The notes: a model not told the origin generated them from the letters alone. Shown: positions 11,909 to 22,311, numbered from the stretch's first letter. The stretch: DNA of 64,000 bases from Pseudarthrobacter sp. NS4 (GCF_024758005.1 NZ_CP103288.1:4340001-4404000), one strand, 5' to 3'. Numbers and translations: made by a program.

Positions 11909-13393
11909 ATGACCAACACAGTGAACACTTCAGCGCCGGTGACCACCGGCCTGTACATAGGAGGCGCCGAGCGCCAGGCCGCCGCCACCATGGAGGTGGC
12001 CGATCCGGGCAAACCGGGCGCCATCGTGGGGTATGCCGCAGCGGCGGACACCGATGACGTCAACGACGCCATTGCGGCCGCGAAGGCAGCCTATCCCGAT
12101 TGGTCTGCATTGAGCGCGCGGGAACGCGCGGAACAGATGCGTACTGCGCTTGAGGGAATCGCCGACTTCCGCGATGAAGATGCCGCCATCCTGTCGCAGG
12201 AAAACGGGAAGATCCGCATGGAAGCGTGGGTCGACTCGCTTGTGTTCGAAATCCGGTGGAACCTGGCACTGGCGCTGGCCGATGAAGTGGACGCGGACAA
12301 GGTGCTCCCGCCGGCGCCGGGGATTCCGGTATCCACTACCGTCCAGTACCAGCCGCTGGGCGTTGTGACGGTCATCGTGCCGTTCAACTGGCCCATCGCG
12401 ATCCTTGCGGCGTCGCTGCCACACGCGCTTCTTGCCGGCAACACAGCCATTGTGAAGCCCCCGCCCACCACACCGCTGGCTACAACCCGGGTCGTGCAGA
12501 GAATTGCGGAAAAACTTCCCCCGGGCGTGCTCAATGTCGTGACCGGCAAGGACGCGGACATGTCCGCCCTGATTACCAGCCCTGATGTAGCAAAGGTCTG
12601 CTTCACCGGCAGCGTACCGGGCGGCAAGCGCATCATGGAGATGGCCTCGAAGTCCCTGACCCGGGTCACGCTGGAACTGGGCGGGAACGACGCCGCCGTG
12701 GTGCTGGAAGACGCAGTCCTTGACGACGCCCACCTCGACCGCCTGTACGCCGCCATTTTCGATACAACAGGCCAGATCTGCATGGCCGCGAAACGGGTGT
12801 ACGTGCACCGTTCGCGCCTGGACGAGGTGGTGGAAGGACTGTCCTCCCGGCTGGATAAGGCCGTGATCGGCTATGGACTGGACGAGGGGACCACCATGGG
12901 GCCGTTGCACCAACCGGCCCAAAAAGCCTTCGTCACCGAGATCATCGAGGAGGCAAAGGCGGCCGGCGCCGACGTCAGGGAGTTCGGGACACTTCCGGCG
13001 GACCCGGACCTGGCGGGCGGCAACTACATGCGCCCCGCACTCGTGATCGACCCCGACCCGTCCCTGCGCGTGGTCACCCAGGAGCAGTTTGGCCCGGTCA
13101 TTCCGCTCATTCCGTTCGACACGGAAGACGAGGCCATCCGTGCCGCCAACGATTCCTGGTCGGGGCTCTGCGGCTCGGTGTGGACAGCTGATTCCGCTGC
13201 GGCCGGCAGGGTGGGTGGAAAGATGGTTTGCGGCTACGTCTGGGTCAACGACCACGGTGCCACGAGGCTGGATCTTCGCGCTCCGTTCGGAGGCATGAAG
13301 CAGTCCGGCATGGGCCGTGAGCAGGGGATCGAGGGCGTACGGGCATTCCAGGACACCCGCTCAATCGCGCACCTCGATCCTGCGGCCCTGTGA
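11909..13393 (+). CDS. aldehyde dehydrogenase (ALDH superfamily), probably for a ring-fission or aryl aldehyde
   Basis: A 494-residue NAD(P)-dependent aldehyde dehydrogenase with all catalytic residues: Asn160 in PFNWP, Lys183 in IVKPPP, Glu256 in LELGGND, and nucleophile Cys291 in GQICMAAKR. It follows the extradiol dioxygenase gene by 42 bases, with AGAGAGGTG upstream of ATG. Dioxygenase-ALDH pairs normally oxidise the semialdehyde made by ring fission (as XylE-XylG do). Alternatively it is a vanillin/syringaldehyde dehydrogenase feeding the O-demethylases. The neighbourhood cannot separate these, but a semialdehyde from protocatechuate would become exactly the substrate of GalD/GalB. Confidence 0.88.
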   Translation: MTNTVNTSAPVTTGLYIGGAERQAAATMEVADPGKPGAIVGYAAAADTDDVNDAIAAAKAAYPDWSALSARERAEQMRTALEGIADFRDEDAAILSQENGKIRMEAWVDSLVFEIRWNLALALADEVDADKVLPPAPGIPVSTTVQYQPLGVVTVIVPFNWPIAILAASLPHALLAGNTAIVKPPPTTPLATTRVVQRIAEKLPPGVLNVVTGKDADMSALITSPDVAKVCFTGSVPGGKRIMEMASKSLTRVTLELGGNDAAVVLEDAVLDDAHLDRLYAAIFDTTGQICMAAKRVYVHRSRLDEVVEGLSSRLDKAVIGYGLDEGTTMGPLHQPAQKAFVTEIIEEAKAAGADVREFGTLPADPDLAGGNYMRPALVIDPDPSLRVVTQEQFGPVIPLIPFDTEDEAIRAANDSWSGLCGSVWTADSAAAGRVGGKMVCGYVWVNDHGATRLDLRAPFGGMKQSGMGREQGIEGVRAFQDTRSIAHLDPAAL

Positions 13394-13574
13394 GAGGGCT
13401 GACCGGCGCAGGAGGATAGGTCCGGGACCGGGAACGGGCCGATGGGGAGCAGTGTTCAGATGCCGCCGGCCCCACCGGTCCGCCAAGTCCACGCTCTTGC
13501 CTGCTCACTCCTGGTCCCCCTCCTGCTGAGGGGCCGGCTCGCCCGCTCGACGCCGCTGGAATGACTATGGACGG

Positions 13575-13592
13575 TACCTATTTACGTAGGTA
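13575..13592. promoter_or_regulatory. inverted repeat TACCTA-N6-TAGGTA upstream of metF
   Basis: The repeat is perfect on both 6-base arms (13575-13580 and 13587-13592) and encloses a second, nested repeat TTTAC/GTAAA (13581-13585, 13590-13594). It lies about 50 bases before the metF start, in an otherwise non-coding 249-base gap (13394-13642). Position and symmetry fit a dimeric regulator, perhaps the PadR protein encoded at the end of this transcription unit. No binding consensus was available to test. Confidence 0.45.
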
Positions 13593-13642
13593 AAATTGAG
13601 GTGTAGCGGATGCACTGTCGCACCCCTCGAAAGGACTGTCCG

Positions 13643-14539
13643 ATGGCGACTCGAATCACGCCCGGCATTAACCGCGCAGCTTCGCTGGAACTCGTTCGGG
13701 ACTTCTCGCTGGAGATGACCGGCAAGGATGTTCCTGCCCTTCTCGAGGCGCGAGGGCACATTCCGCCCGGCACCCGAATCAACGTCACGTTCCTGGGCAA
13801 TGAAGACCTGGAGATGCGGGTGGGCGCCGCCAAGGTGGTCAGGGAACTCGGCTTCGTTCCCGTACCCCACATCTCCGCCCGCCGGTTGAAGTCGGAACAG
13901 GAACTCGAGGAGTTCCTTGGCCGTCTGCAGGAGGTTGGCGCGGCCGAACACATTTTTGCCGTCGGCGGTGATCCTGCCCGCCCTGAGGGGCCATATCATG
14001 ACTCGCTTGCAATGATCCGCAGCGGTGTCCTGCACCAGTTCGGCGTGCGCGAAGTCGGGCTCGCGGGGTACCCCGAAGGCCACCCGGATATTCCGGACGA
14101 GACCCTGTGGCGGGCGCTCGAAGACAAATACACAGCGCTCCGGGAATCGGGCGTGAACGCGGCCATCCTGACGCAGTTCGCCTTCGACACCGACCCCGTC
14201 GCTGAGTGGATCGACGCCGTGCGGGCCAGGGGCATCACCGCCCCGATCCGCGTCGGTACTCCGGGACCTGCCGGAATAAAGCGGCTTCTGGGTTTTGCCC
14301 GCCGCTTTGGCGTTGGGGCCAATGCAATGATCGTCAAGAAGTACGGCTTTTCGCTGACCAACCTCATAGGCGTGGCCGGCCCGGACCACTTTGTCAACGA
14401 CCTCGCCGCAGTTCTCGCCGAACACTCCACGGGCAACAGCCACGGACTGCCCAGCCAGGTGGGCCTCCACTTCTACACCTTCGGCGGCCTCCTGGAGACC
14501 GCCGAATGGGTCCGCGGATTCACAGGCGGGCAGGAGTGA
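13643..14539 (+). CDS. metF: methylenetetrahydrofolate reductase (MetF) dedicated to methyl-THF recycling
   Basis: A 298-residue TIM-barrel flavoenzyme. GTRINVTFLGNEDLEMRV, HISARRL, FAVGGDPARPEGPY, GVNAAILTQFAFD and GTPGPAGIKRLLGFARRFG follow the MTHFR pattern: HI(S/T)AR for folate and the TQ(F/L)xFD strand. I start at 13643, eight bases after AAAGGA; an in-frame ATG at 13610 is weaker. Placed with purU and an O-demethylase, it should run in the oxidative direction, turning 5-methyl-THF from demethylation into 5,10-methylene-THF. It is probably not the housekeeping copy. Confidence 0.85.
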   Translation: MATRITPGINRAASLELVRDFSLEMTGKDVPALLEARGHIPPGTRINVTFLGNEDLEMRVGAAKVVRELGFVPVPHISARRLKSEQELEEFLGRLQEVGAAEHIFAVGGDPARPEGPYHDSLAMIRSGVLHQFGVREVGLAGYPEGHPDIPDETLWRALEDKYTALRESGVNAAILTQFAFDTDPVAEWIDAVRARGITAPIRVGTPGPAGIKRLLGFARRFGVGANAMIVKKYGFSLTNLIGVAGPDHFVNDLAAVLAEHSTGNSHGLPSQVGLHFYTFGGLLETAEWVRGFTGGQE

Positions 14540-14548
14540 GGAGACTCA

Positions 14549-15424
14549 ATGGCTGTCCATATCAAAGACCAGAAGGACCAGGCCTGCCTGATTGTCCACG
14601 GCCCGGACCAGCCGGGGATCGTCTCAGCAGTGGCGGCCCTGGTGACCCGGAACCAGGGGAATATTGTTTCCCTTGACCAGTACTCCAGCGACCCGACCGG
14701 GGGCGACTTCTTCCAGCGCGTGGTGTTCAACAGGCCCGACCTTGCCCTTGCACTGCCTGAAATCGAGGCGGACCTCGGCAAGACCCTCACCAGGCTGGGA
14801 CTGACGTGGACGATCACCGACCGGTCAGTACCCAAGCGCATGGCCATCCTCGTCTCCACGTCGGACCACTGCCTGCTTGAACTGCTCTGGCGGCACCGCC
14901 GCGGTGAACTGCAGGTGACCATTCCGATGGTGATCTCCAACCACACCAACACCGCCGAGGACGTCCGATCCTTCGGCGTCCCCTTCTTCCATGTTCCCTC
15001 GCCGCCCGGCCCGGACAAGTCACACTCAGAGGAACAAATCCTGAAGCTGCTGGCGGGCAATGTGGATTTCGTTGTCCTCGCGCGTTACATGCAGATCCTG
15101 TCCCCGGACTTCCTCGACACGGTGGAGGTGCCGCTGATCAACATCCACCACTCATTCCTGCCCGCGTTCATTGGTGCGGCGCCCTACCGCAAAGCCAAGC
15201 AACGCGGCGTCAAACTCATTGGTGCCACCTCCCACTACGTGACCAAGGAACTCGACGAGGGCCCCATCATCGAGCAGGACGTGGCCAGGGTGACGCATGT
15301 CCACACCGCCACCGATCTGCAGGCCCGCGGCGCCTACGTTGAGCGCGCAGTGCTTTCCCGGGCCGTCGAGTGGCACGCCGAAGACCGTGTAGTCCGGCAC
15401 GGCAACCAAACCATAGTCTTTTGA
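14549..15424 (+). CDS. purU: formyltetrahydrofolate deformylase
   Basis: A 291-residue enzyme with an N-terminal ACT domain (about 10-90: CLIVHGPDQPGIVSAVAALV) and a C-terminal formyltransferase-type catalytic domain. The catalytic set is Asn198 and His200 in INIHHSFLP and Asp236 in LDEGPII; the 38-residue spacing between Asn and Asp equals that in glycinamide ribonucleotide transformylase. It hydrolyses 10-formyl-THF to formate and THF. GGAG precedes the ATG, and metF ends nine bases upstream. Here it would close the C1 cycle, freeing THF for further O-demethylation; FolD is not in the window. Confidence 0.9.
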   Translation: MAVHIKDQKDQACLIVHGPDQPGIVSAVAALVTRNQGNIVSLDQYSSDPTGGDFFQRVVFNRPDLALALPEIEADLGKTLTRLGLTWTITDRSVPKRMAILVSTSDHCLLELLWRHRRGELQVTIPMVISNHTNTAEDVRSFGVPFFHVPSPPGPDKSHSEEQILKLLAGNVDFVVLARYMQILSPDFLDTVEVPLINIHHSFLPAFIGAAPYRKAKQRGVKLIGATSHYVTKELDEGPIIEQDVARVTHVHTATDLQARGAYVERAVLSRAVEWHAEDRVVRHGNQTIVF

Positions 15425-16876
<1,452 letters not shown>

Positions 16877-16944
16877 GCTGGAAACCGGGCTGTGCTCGGG
16901 CGGTTGCCTCCTTACAGCCATGTCCGGTCACGAAGGAGTACTCT

Positions 16945-17553
16945 ATGAGCCTGCGGTACGCGCTGCTTGCGTTGCTTCGCGTCGGCCCGCTTTCAGGCTA
17001 CGACCTGCAGAAGCAGTTCTCCGTGTCGGTTGGGCATGTATGGCATGCGCCCGACTCCCAGATTTACCCGGAGTTGCGCAAGATGGAGGCTGAGCACCTC
17101 ATCGAGGGCGAAGAGCAACCGAGGGGCCAGCGCGCCACCCGGCGCGTGTATCACGTGACGGAAGCCGGGGACCGGGCCTTCCTCGACTGGATGCACACAC
17201 CGACGGAGTATGCGAGGGTCCGGGATCCCGCCCATCTGAAGGCCGCGTACCTCGAGTCGGTGGCTCCCGGGGTGGCACGGGATTTCTTCCGTGCCCACAT
17301 CTCGCAATGGGAAAGCGAGCTCGCGCAGTGGGAGCGTGAGCTCCTCCGGATCAGCGAGGTTGCCAATCCCATGCTGATCCGTCGGCTTGCAGTCACCGAG
17401 CCGGAGGACCGCGAGCGCACCATCGCCTTCAAACGGTTCACGTATGAGGGGCTTGTTGACCGGGCGCGGGTTGAAATTGCCTGGGCGAAGAGGGGGCTCA
17501 GGCTCATCGACGAACTTGACGTGTTCTCAGAGCCCAAAGCCGTCCACGTTTAG
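16945..17553 (+). CDS. PadR family transcriptional regulator
   Basis: A 202-residue regulator with an N-terminal winged helix (about 1-85: LRYALLALLRVGPLSGYDLQ, then YPELRKMEAEHLIEGEE) and a C-terminal helical domain of the PadR 'VirulenceAR' type (about 95-185) with a long amphipathic segment (ISQWESELAQWERELLRISE) for dimerisation. AAGGAG lies eight bases before ATG. PadR repressors often respond to phenolic acids. Position after paralog 2 and tail to tail with the transporter operon makes it a likely local regulator. Confidence 0.87.
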   Translation: MSLRYALLALLRVGPLSGYDLQKQFSVSVGHVWHAPDSQIYPELRKMEAEHLIEGEEQPRGQRATRRVYHVTEAGDRAFLDWMHTPTEYARVRDPAHLKAAYLESVAPGVARDFFRAHISQWESELAQWERELLRISEVANPMLIRRLAVTEPEDRERTIAFKRFTYEGLVDRARVEIAWAKRGLRLIDELDVFSEPKAVHV

Positions 17554-17591
17554 CGGCGTCCTCCCCGGTGGACAGCGGGAGAGGACGCCGC
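17553..17591. terminator. stem-loop between padR and the transporter operon
   Basis: Perfect 11-bp arms GCGGCGTCCTC (17553-17563) and GAGGACGCCGC (17581-17591). The left arm begins at the last base of the padR stop codon. A GGGGGGTTTTT run follows at 17610-17620. It can serve both the padR message and the convergent ABC transporter message. Confidence 0.55.
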
Positions 17592-17618
17592 AGCTGCAAC
17601 GGTGAAAGCGGGGGGTTT

Positions 17619-18875
17619 TTAGCCGAAGCTTTCCGCGGTGTCGTAACCCCTGCCGTTGTACTTCTGCACCAGCACTGTGGACACTGCCGGCTGCCCGTCA
17701 ACGGTCGTGTCCACGGCCGTGCCCTCCAGCATCAGTGGCGCCTGCAGGCCCTTGATGTCCCGCAATGCCGTCATGAAGCTGTCACGGTTGGGTTCGTCCA
17801 TGTTCTTGAAGGCCTCTTCCAGGGTTGCCCCCACCATGTAACTCCACATGCAGTGGGGGAAGGCCGGCATATCCGGGTAGTTTCCGTACTCCTTAAGGTC
17901 TGCGAGGAACTTCACGACGTCTTCGTCCTGTGCGAAAGCCGGGCTTTGCGGGGTCTTTGAGAACGACACCGAATAGATGCCCGGGTATGCGGTAGCTCCA
18001 CCGGGCTCGAGGATCGCCGTAGGGCTCGACGTGTTCGAGGGAAGGAACCAACTTGGCTTCCAGCCGATCTGCTGCGCCTTTTGCAGTGACGAGATCACCA
18101 GCGGGGTGATGGACATGGCATTGAAGAAGACATCCGCTCCCGTCGCCGCCAGCTGGGTCAGCTGGGCGTCAACCGAGGTATCGGTGGCCTCATACGTGAG
18201 TTCTCCGACGACCGTGATATTGTCCGCACCTTCGATGGCTTCCTTGAAGCCCTCTACGTAGCCCTTGCCGTAGTCATCGTTCTGCGAAAGGATGGCCACC
18301 TTGTGCTCCCCCTGCGATTCCGCCAGCAACTCGCCAAAGGCTGCTCCCTCGTTCTGGTAGATCGGAACGAAGCCAAGTTGCCATGGGCTCTCCTCCCGGT
18401 CGCTGAACAGGGGGTCACCGGTCATCACGAGCACCTGGGGAACCTCTTGGCTGATGGCAGCCTCGCGGAAGGCGCGGTTGGTGGGGGTACCGAGGCCGGA
18501 CGTGACGGCAAAGACGCCGTCGGACATCATCTGCTGGAAGTTCGACAGCGATTTCTGCGGGTCATACGCGTCGTCGTAGGACTTGATCTCGACGGTGCGC
18601 GTCTTGCCGTCGCCGAACTCCACGCCGCCAGCCGCGTTCACCGCACCGAAATAGGCTGCGAGGCCCGCGACAGTGCACGTTCCGGGCCCTGCTGTCGGAC
18701 CGCTGAGCGGAGTTGTGACGCCGAGCGTGATGGAAGTATCCGTGATCCCGGGGCTGGCCCCGGAGTCGCCGCCCTGCCCACCGCCGTCGCGGGCGCAACC
18801 TGACAGGGAGAGCGCGATGATCGACGCCATCGCGACGATACCGAGGACCCCGTCTGGCATTTTTCTAATCTTCAT
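17619..18875 (-). CDS. ABC transporter substrate-binding lipoprotein (Liv/aromatic-acid type)
   Basis: A 418-residue type I periplasmic-binding-fold protein. The signal peptide ends in the lipobox LSGC (about residue 27), so it is a lipoprotein anchored outside the membrane. TDTSITLGVTTPLSGPTAG and NAAGGVEFGDGKTRTVEI are the usual start of branched-chain amino acid-type binding proteins, and homologs of this type in many soil bacteria bind aromatic acids. It is last in a five-gene importer operon; its ATG overlaps the permease stop (18872-18875). In this setting methoxylated benzoates are the probable ligand, by context only. Confidence 0.85.
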   Translation of the reverse strand: MKIRKMPDGVLGIVAMASIIALSLSGCARDGGGQGGDSGASPGITDTSITLGVTTPLSGPTAGPGTCTVAGLAAYFGAVNAAGGVEFGDGKTRTVEIKSYDDAYDPQKSLSNFQQMMSDGVFAVTSGLGTPTNRAFREAAISQEVPQVLVMTGDPLFSDREESPWQLGFVPIYQNEGAAFGELLAESQGEHKVAILSQNDDYGKGYVEGFKEAIEGADNITVVGELTYEATDTSVDAQLTQLAATGADVFFNAMSITPLVISSLQKAQQIGWKPSWFLPSNTSSPTAILEPGGATAYPGIYSVSFSKTPQSPAFAQDEDVVKFLADLKEYGNYPDMPAFPHCMWSYMVGATLEEAFKNMDEPNRDSFMTALRDIKGLQAPLMLEGTAVDTTVDGQPAVSTVLVQKYNGRGYDTAESFG

Positions 18876-19945
18876 GATCGATCTTGCCTCTCTGTTTTTT
18901 CGAGTCCCTCCCGCGCGGCCTCAGTAGCCGGTTGATGCACGGGAGAGTTATGCGGGGGATTCCCCGGTGTGGCGCGGGCGGTGCCGCGGCGGGTGAGCCG
19001 GCGGATCACCCGCGGAAGGCTGACCAGGCCCTGGGGCAACAGGAAGAGCACCGCAAGGAGAATCGCGCCCTGGCTGATGGTGGTCAGGTTAGGATCGATG
19101 GCGTTCGTCAGCTGTGGAACGAAAACGTAGTAGGCGCCGCCGATAAGCGCACCTATAATGCTTCCGGCACCGCCGATGACCATTGCGGCGAGGAGGCCGA
19201 TGGAGTGGCCGAAGCTGAGGGTCTCGGGCGAGGTGTACTGCACGGCCGCGAGGTAAAGGAAGCCACTTGCCCCGCCAAATATCGAGGCGACCGTGAACGC
19301 GAGCACCTTGGTACGGTACGGCGAGATACCCATGGACGCGGCAACGGCTTCGTTCTCCCGCACCACCGTGAAGGCGCGGCCGTACTTGCCGCGTACGAGG
19401 TTGCGGCCCAGCAGGAACGCGGCGACGGTAACCACCAGCACTATGTAGTACTGCCACTGGTCGTTGTAGAGCCCCGACCAATCGGGAGCGTCCGTGAAGC
19501 GTGCTGAAATGCCCTGCGAGCCCCCCGTGAACCCGTCGAGCCGCTTGGCCAGGGGCACACCGACGATGGGCAAGGCGATGGTGACCATCGCGATCGCAAG
19601 GCCACCGAGCCGGGCTGCCGCCAGGGCAACAAGCAGGCCGACAAGGCCCGGCACGACGCAGGCCGCAATGAACACCAGGATGATGTTCCAGTCCGCGTTG
19701 ACGCCATAGGCGGTGACGTAGGCGCCGAGCCCGACGAAGAAGATCTGCCCAAGGTTTACTTGCCCGGTGTAGCCCATCACGATGTTCAGCCCCAGTACCG
19801 CAACGGCATAAACGCCAATGCGCACGAGGGTCTGGTTCGTGAACGCCGGAAGGATGAGCGGGGCAACGATCAGTACGATGGCCACGGCTGCTACGAGGAT
19901 CACGCGCGTGGGTTTGTGGGCAAGGACGGAGGACATCGTGCGCAT
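18872..19945 (-). CDS. ABC transporter permease, LivM type
   Basis: A 357-residue membrane protein with about ten helices. The family segments YAVAVLGLNIVMGYTGQVNL (N-terminal) and the EAA-like GRAFTVVRENEAVAASMG loop near residue 215 are present. The C-terminus is a charged tail. It forms the channel with the LivH-type permease; its start overlaps the stop of that gene at 19945. Downstream, its stop overlaps the binding-protein start. Confidence 0.87.
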   Translation of the reverse strand: MRTMSSVLAHKPTRVILVAAVAIVLIVAPLILPAFTNQTLVRIGVYAVAVLGLNIVMGYTGQVNLGQIFFVGLGAYVTAYGVNADWNIILVFIAACVVPGLVGLLVALAAARLGGLAIAMVTIALPIVGVPLAKRLDGFTGGSQGISARFTDAPDWSGLYNDQWQYYIVLVVTVAAFLLGRNLVRGKYGRAFTVVRENEAVAASMGISPYRTKVLAFTVASIFGGASGFLYLAAVQYTSPETLSFGHSIGLLAAMVIGGAGSIIGALIGGAYYVFVPQLTNAIDPNLTTISQGAILLAVLFLLPQGLVSLPRVIRRLTRRGTARATPGNPPHNSPVHQPATEAAREGLEKTERQDRS

Positions 19946-20826
19946 CAGACCCTCACCACGACCTTCCGCCCGAACAGGCCTTGGGGTCGGATGACCAGGA
20001 TGACGAAAATCAAAACAAACGGCACTGCGATCTTGAGGTCATGGCCTACGAGCGGCACGTAAACGGCCACCAGGTTCTCAAGGACACCAATGGCCCAGGC
20101 CGCGACCACGCATCCGATCGGGCTGCTCAAGCCTCCCAAAATGACGGCTGCGAGCGCGTAGACGAGCGCCGTATCGAGCATGCCCGGCGTGAGGGTGAGC
20201 TGCGGGGCAACGAGGACGCCGGCGATCGCGCCCAGAACCGCTGCCAGGCCCCAGCCGACCATCAGCAGCCGGCCGACAGGCAGACCGGAAAAAGCAGCGG
20301 AGCCCGGGTTATCTGCCACGGCCCGAAGCGCGAGCCCGAGCTTGGTGCGCAGGAAGAGCACCTGCAGAACCCCCATAATCGCCAGAATTGTGACCGTTGT
20401 GGCGATGGACCGGACACTCACCACCGCACCGAAGATCTCCACGCCAGTCAGCGGGAAAAGCGACTCGAATGGCAGGTTGTTGTAGCCCCAGAAAACAGCG
20501 GAGATACCGGTGACCAGGGTGAGCAGGCCGATGGTGACCACAACCGCCGTGTGGGCGTCGCCCCCCTCGAACCTGCGGACGAGGAACCGCTCGATCACTG
20601 CCCCGATAAGGAAGGAAACCACCACCGCGACGAGGATGGCGAGGATGAGGGGCAGGCCGAGTTGGGTAAAGGCGTAGGCGATGTAAGCCGACAGCACGGC
20701 CATGCCGCCTTGGGCGAAGTTGATCAGGCCGGTTGCCTGGTTTACGAGCACGATGGCGAGGGCCAAAGCAGCATAGATGGAGCCGGTCGAGAGCCCGTCC
20801 ACCACGAGTTGGATGAAAGTGCCCAT
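19945..20826 (-). CDS. ABC transporter permease, LivH type
   Basis: A 293-residue permease with eight or so helices. The N-terminal GLSTGSIYAALALAIVLV and GLINFAQGGMAVLSAYIAY match the LivH family, and LGLALRAVADNPGSAAFSGL is the cytoplasmic coupling loop for the ATPases. It lies five bases after the LivF gene. Part of the same importer as the genes on either side. Confidence 0.87.
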   Translation of the reverse strand: MGTFIQLVVDGLSTGSIYAALALAIVLVNQATGLINFAQGGMAVLSAYIAYAFTQLGLPLILAILVAVVVSFLIGAVIERFLVRRFEGGDAHTAVVVTIGLLTLVTGISAVFWGYNNLPFESLFPLTGVEIFGAVVSVRSIATTVTILAIMGVLQVLFLRTKLGLALRAVADNPGSAAFSGLPVGRLLMVGWGLAAVLGAIAGVLVAPQLTLTPGMLDTALVYALAAVILGGLSSPIGCVVAAWAIGVLENLVAVYVPLVGHDLKIAVPFVLIFVILVIRPQGLFGRKVVVRV

Positions 20827-20831
20827 GTGGT

Positions 20832-21542
20832 TCAGCCCCCCAGGTAGGCACGGCGGATCTCGTCCATGCCTTTTAGTTCAGCCGATGATCCAGTCAGCAC
20901 ATTGCGCCCTGTCTCAAGCACCGTGGCAGTGTCCACCAGCGAGAACGCAAGGTTTGCGTTCTGCTCCACCACCACCATGGCGATGCCTGACTCCAACCGC
21001 AGCCGCCCGATCGCCTGGTATACGGCTTTGGATGTGCTCGGCGCAAGGCCGAGCGATGCTTCGTCGAGCAACAGCAGCTTGGGTTTAGCCATAAAGGCCC
21101 TGGCTACGGCGAGCATCTGCTGCTCCCCGCCTGAAAGTGAAGCCCCGCGCGAGCCGACGCGGTCCTGCAACTGCGGAAACAGGTCAAGGCAGTAGTCGAT
21201 ATCCCGGGAGATCCCTGCCCTGTCCTTGCGGAGGTAGGCGCCCACGAGGAGATTCTCCCGCACGCTCAACTGGCCGAGGGTTCCGCGGCCTTCCGGAACA
21301 TGGGCGATTCCCAGCGCTGCCACCTGGTCGGGGCGCAAGCCACGAATGTCGCGCCCCTGGAACCTGATCCGCCCACCGGTGCGGACCGTGCCGCTGATTG
21401 CGCGCAGCGTGGTCGTCTTGCCGGCCCCGTTGGCGCCCAGGATCCCGACGGAGCCGCCTTCCGGCACGCTGAGATCCACCCCGCCGAGCACCTGTACGGG
21501 CCCGTAGTATGCGGTCACACCGGAAAGTTCAAGCAGCGTCAT
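20832..21542 (-). CDS. ABC transporter ATP-binding protein, LivF type
   Basis: A 236-residue ATPase with Walker A GANGAGKTT, signature LSGGEQQML, Walker B LLLLDEASLGL and a following His-loop region. The size and the start LELSGVTAYYGPVQVLGGV fit LivF. The start at 21542 lies inside the end of the LivG gene. It pairs with LivG to power the importer. Confidence 0.88.
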   Translation of the reverse strand: MTLLELSGVTAYYGPVQVLGGVDLSVPEGGSVGILGANGAGKTTTLRAISGTVRTGGRIRFQGRDIRGLRPDQVAALGIAHVPEGRGTLGQLSVRENLLVGAYLRKDRAGISRDIDYCLDLFPQLQDRVGSRGASLSGGEQQMLAVARAFMAKPKLLLLDEASLGLAPSTSKAVYQAIGRLRLESGIAMVVVEQNANLAFSLVDTATVLETGRNVLTGSSAELKGMDEIRRAYLGG

Positions 21543-22311
21543 CCGCCGCATCCTTCCCGATGTAGGCCTCGATCACCCGGGGGTCGGACTGGGCCTCGGC
21601 GGCGGTGCCCTCCATGAGCTTGCGCCCATGGTCGAGGACAACCACCCGGTCGGTGAGGGCGGAGATAAGCCCCATGTGGTGCTCCACGATGATGATCGTG
21701 ATGTCCTGCTCCGCGCGGAGCCGCCTCACAGTCTTGATGAATTGCTCTACTTCACCATGGGACAGTCCGGCGGCCGGCTCGTCGAGCAGCAGCAGCGAGG
21801 GGTGGGAGAGAAGGGCACGCCACAACTCGATGCCTTTGTGCAGTCCATGCGGCAGTTCGTCGGCGGGCAGGTGGGCTGCCCAGCCCAAACCTGCGCGCTC
21901 AAGGAATTCAAGGGCCTCCGCCCGCATCCCACGCTCCGCGTTCACGGTGTAGGGCAACCGCAAGGCCCAGGAAACAGGCCAGCCGGGAAGCCTGATATGT
22001 CCCCCAAGAAGCACGTTCTCCAGGACTGTGGCGTGCAGCTGCAGCGCCGGGTGCTGGAAGGTGCGCGCCAGCCCAAGTCGCGAGAGGCGGAACGGGGCAC
22101 TTCCCAGGACCTCGGTGCCGTCGATGGTGATGGAGCCCGAACTTGGCTTGTAATGGCCGCTGATGCAGTTGAAGAGTGATGTCTTCCCGGCGCCGTTGGG
22201 TCCTACAAGGCCGAAGATGACGCCCGGCTCCACGTCAAAGCTCACTTCCTGCAACACCTTGACGCCGCCGAAGTGCAAATTCACGTCATTGAGGCTCAGG
22301 CTTGCCGCCAC
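21529..22311 (-). CDS. ABC transporter ATP-binding protein, LivG type, with unusual signature
   Basis: A 260-residue ATPase: Walker A GPNGAGKTS, Walker B LLLLDEPAAGLS, and the LivG-specific inserted region after the Q loop (LGLARTFQHPALQLHATVLE). The signature motif, normally LSYGQQR or close, reads LPHGLHKGIELWRAL: the serine is proline. This should weaken ATP contact at one site and may mean one degenerate nucleotide site in the LivFG pair. First gene of the transporter part of the operon, with its own candidate promoter upstream at 22376-22404. Confidence 0.87.
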   Translation of the reverse strand: MAASLSLNDVNLHFGGVKVLQEVSFDVEPGVIFGLVGPNGAGKTSLFNCISGHYKPSSGSITIDGTEVLGSAPFRLSRLGLARTFQHPALQLHATVLENVLLGGHIRLPGWPVSWALRLPYTVNAERGMRAEALEFLERAGLGWAAHLPADELPHGLHKGIELWRALLSHPSLLLLDEPAAGLSHGEVEQFIKTVRRLRAEQDITIIIVEHHMGLISALTDRVVVLDHGRKLMEGTAAEAQSDPRVIEAYIGKDAADDAA

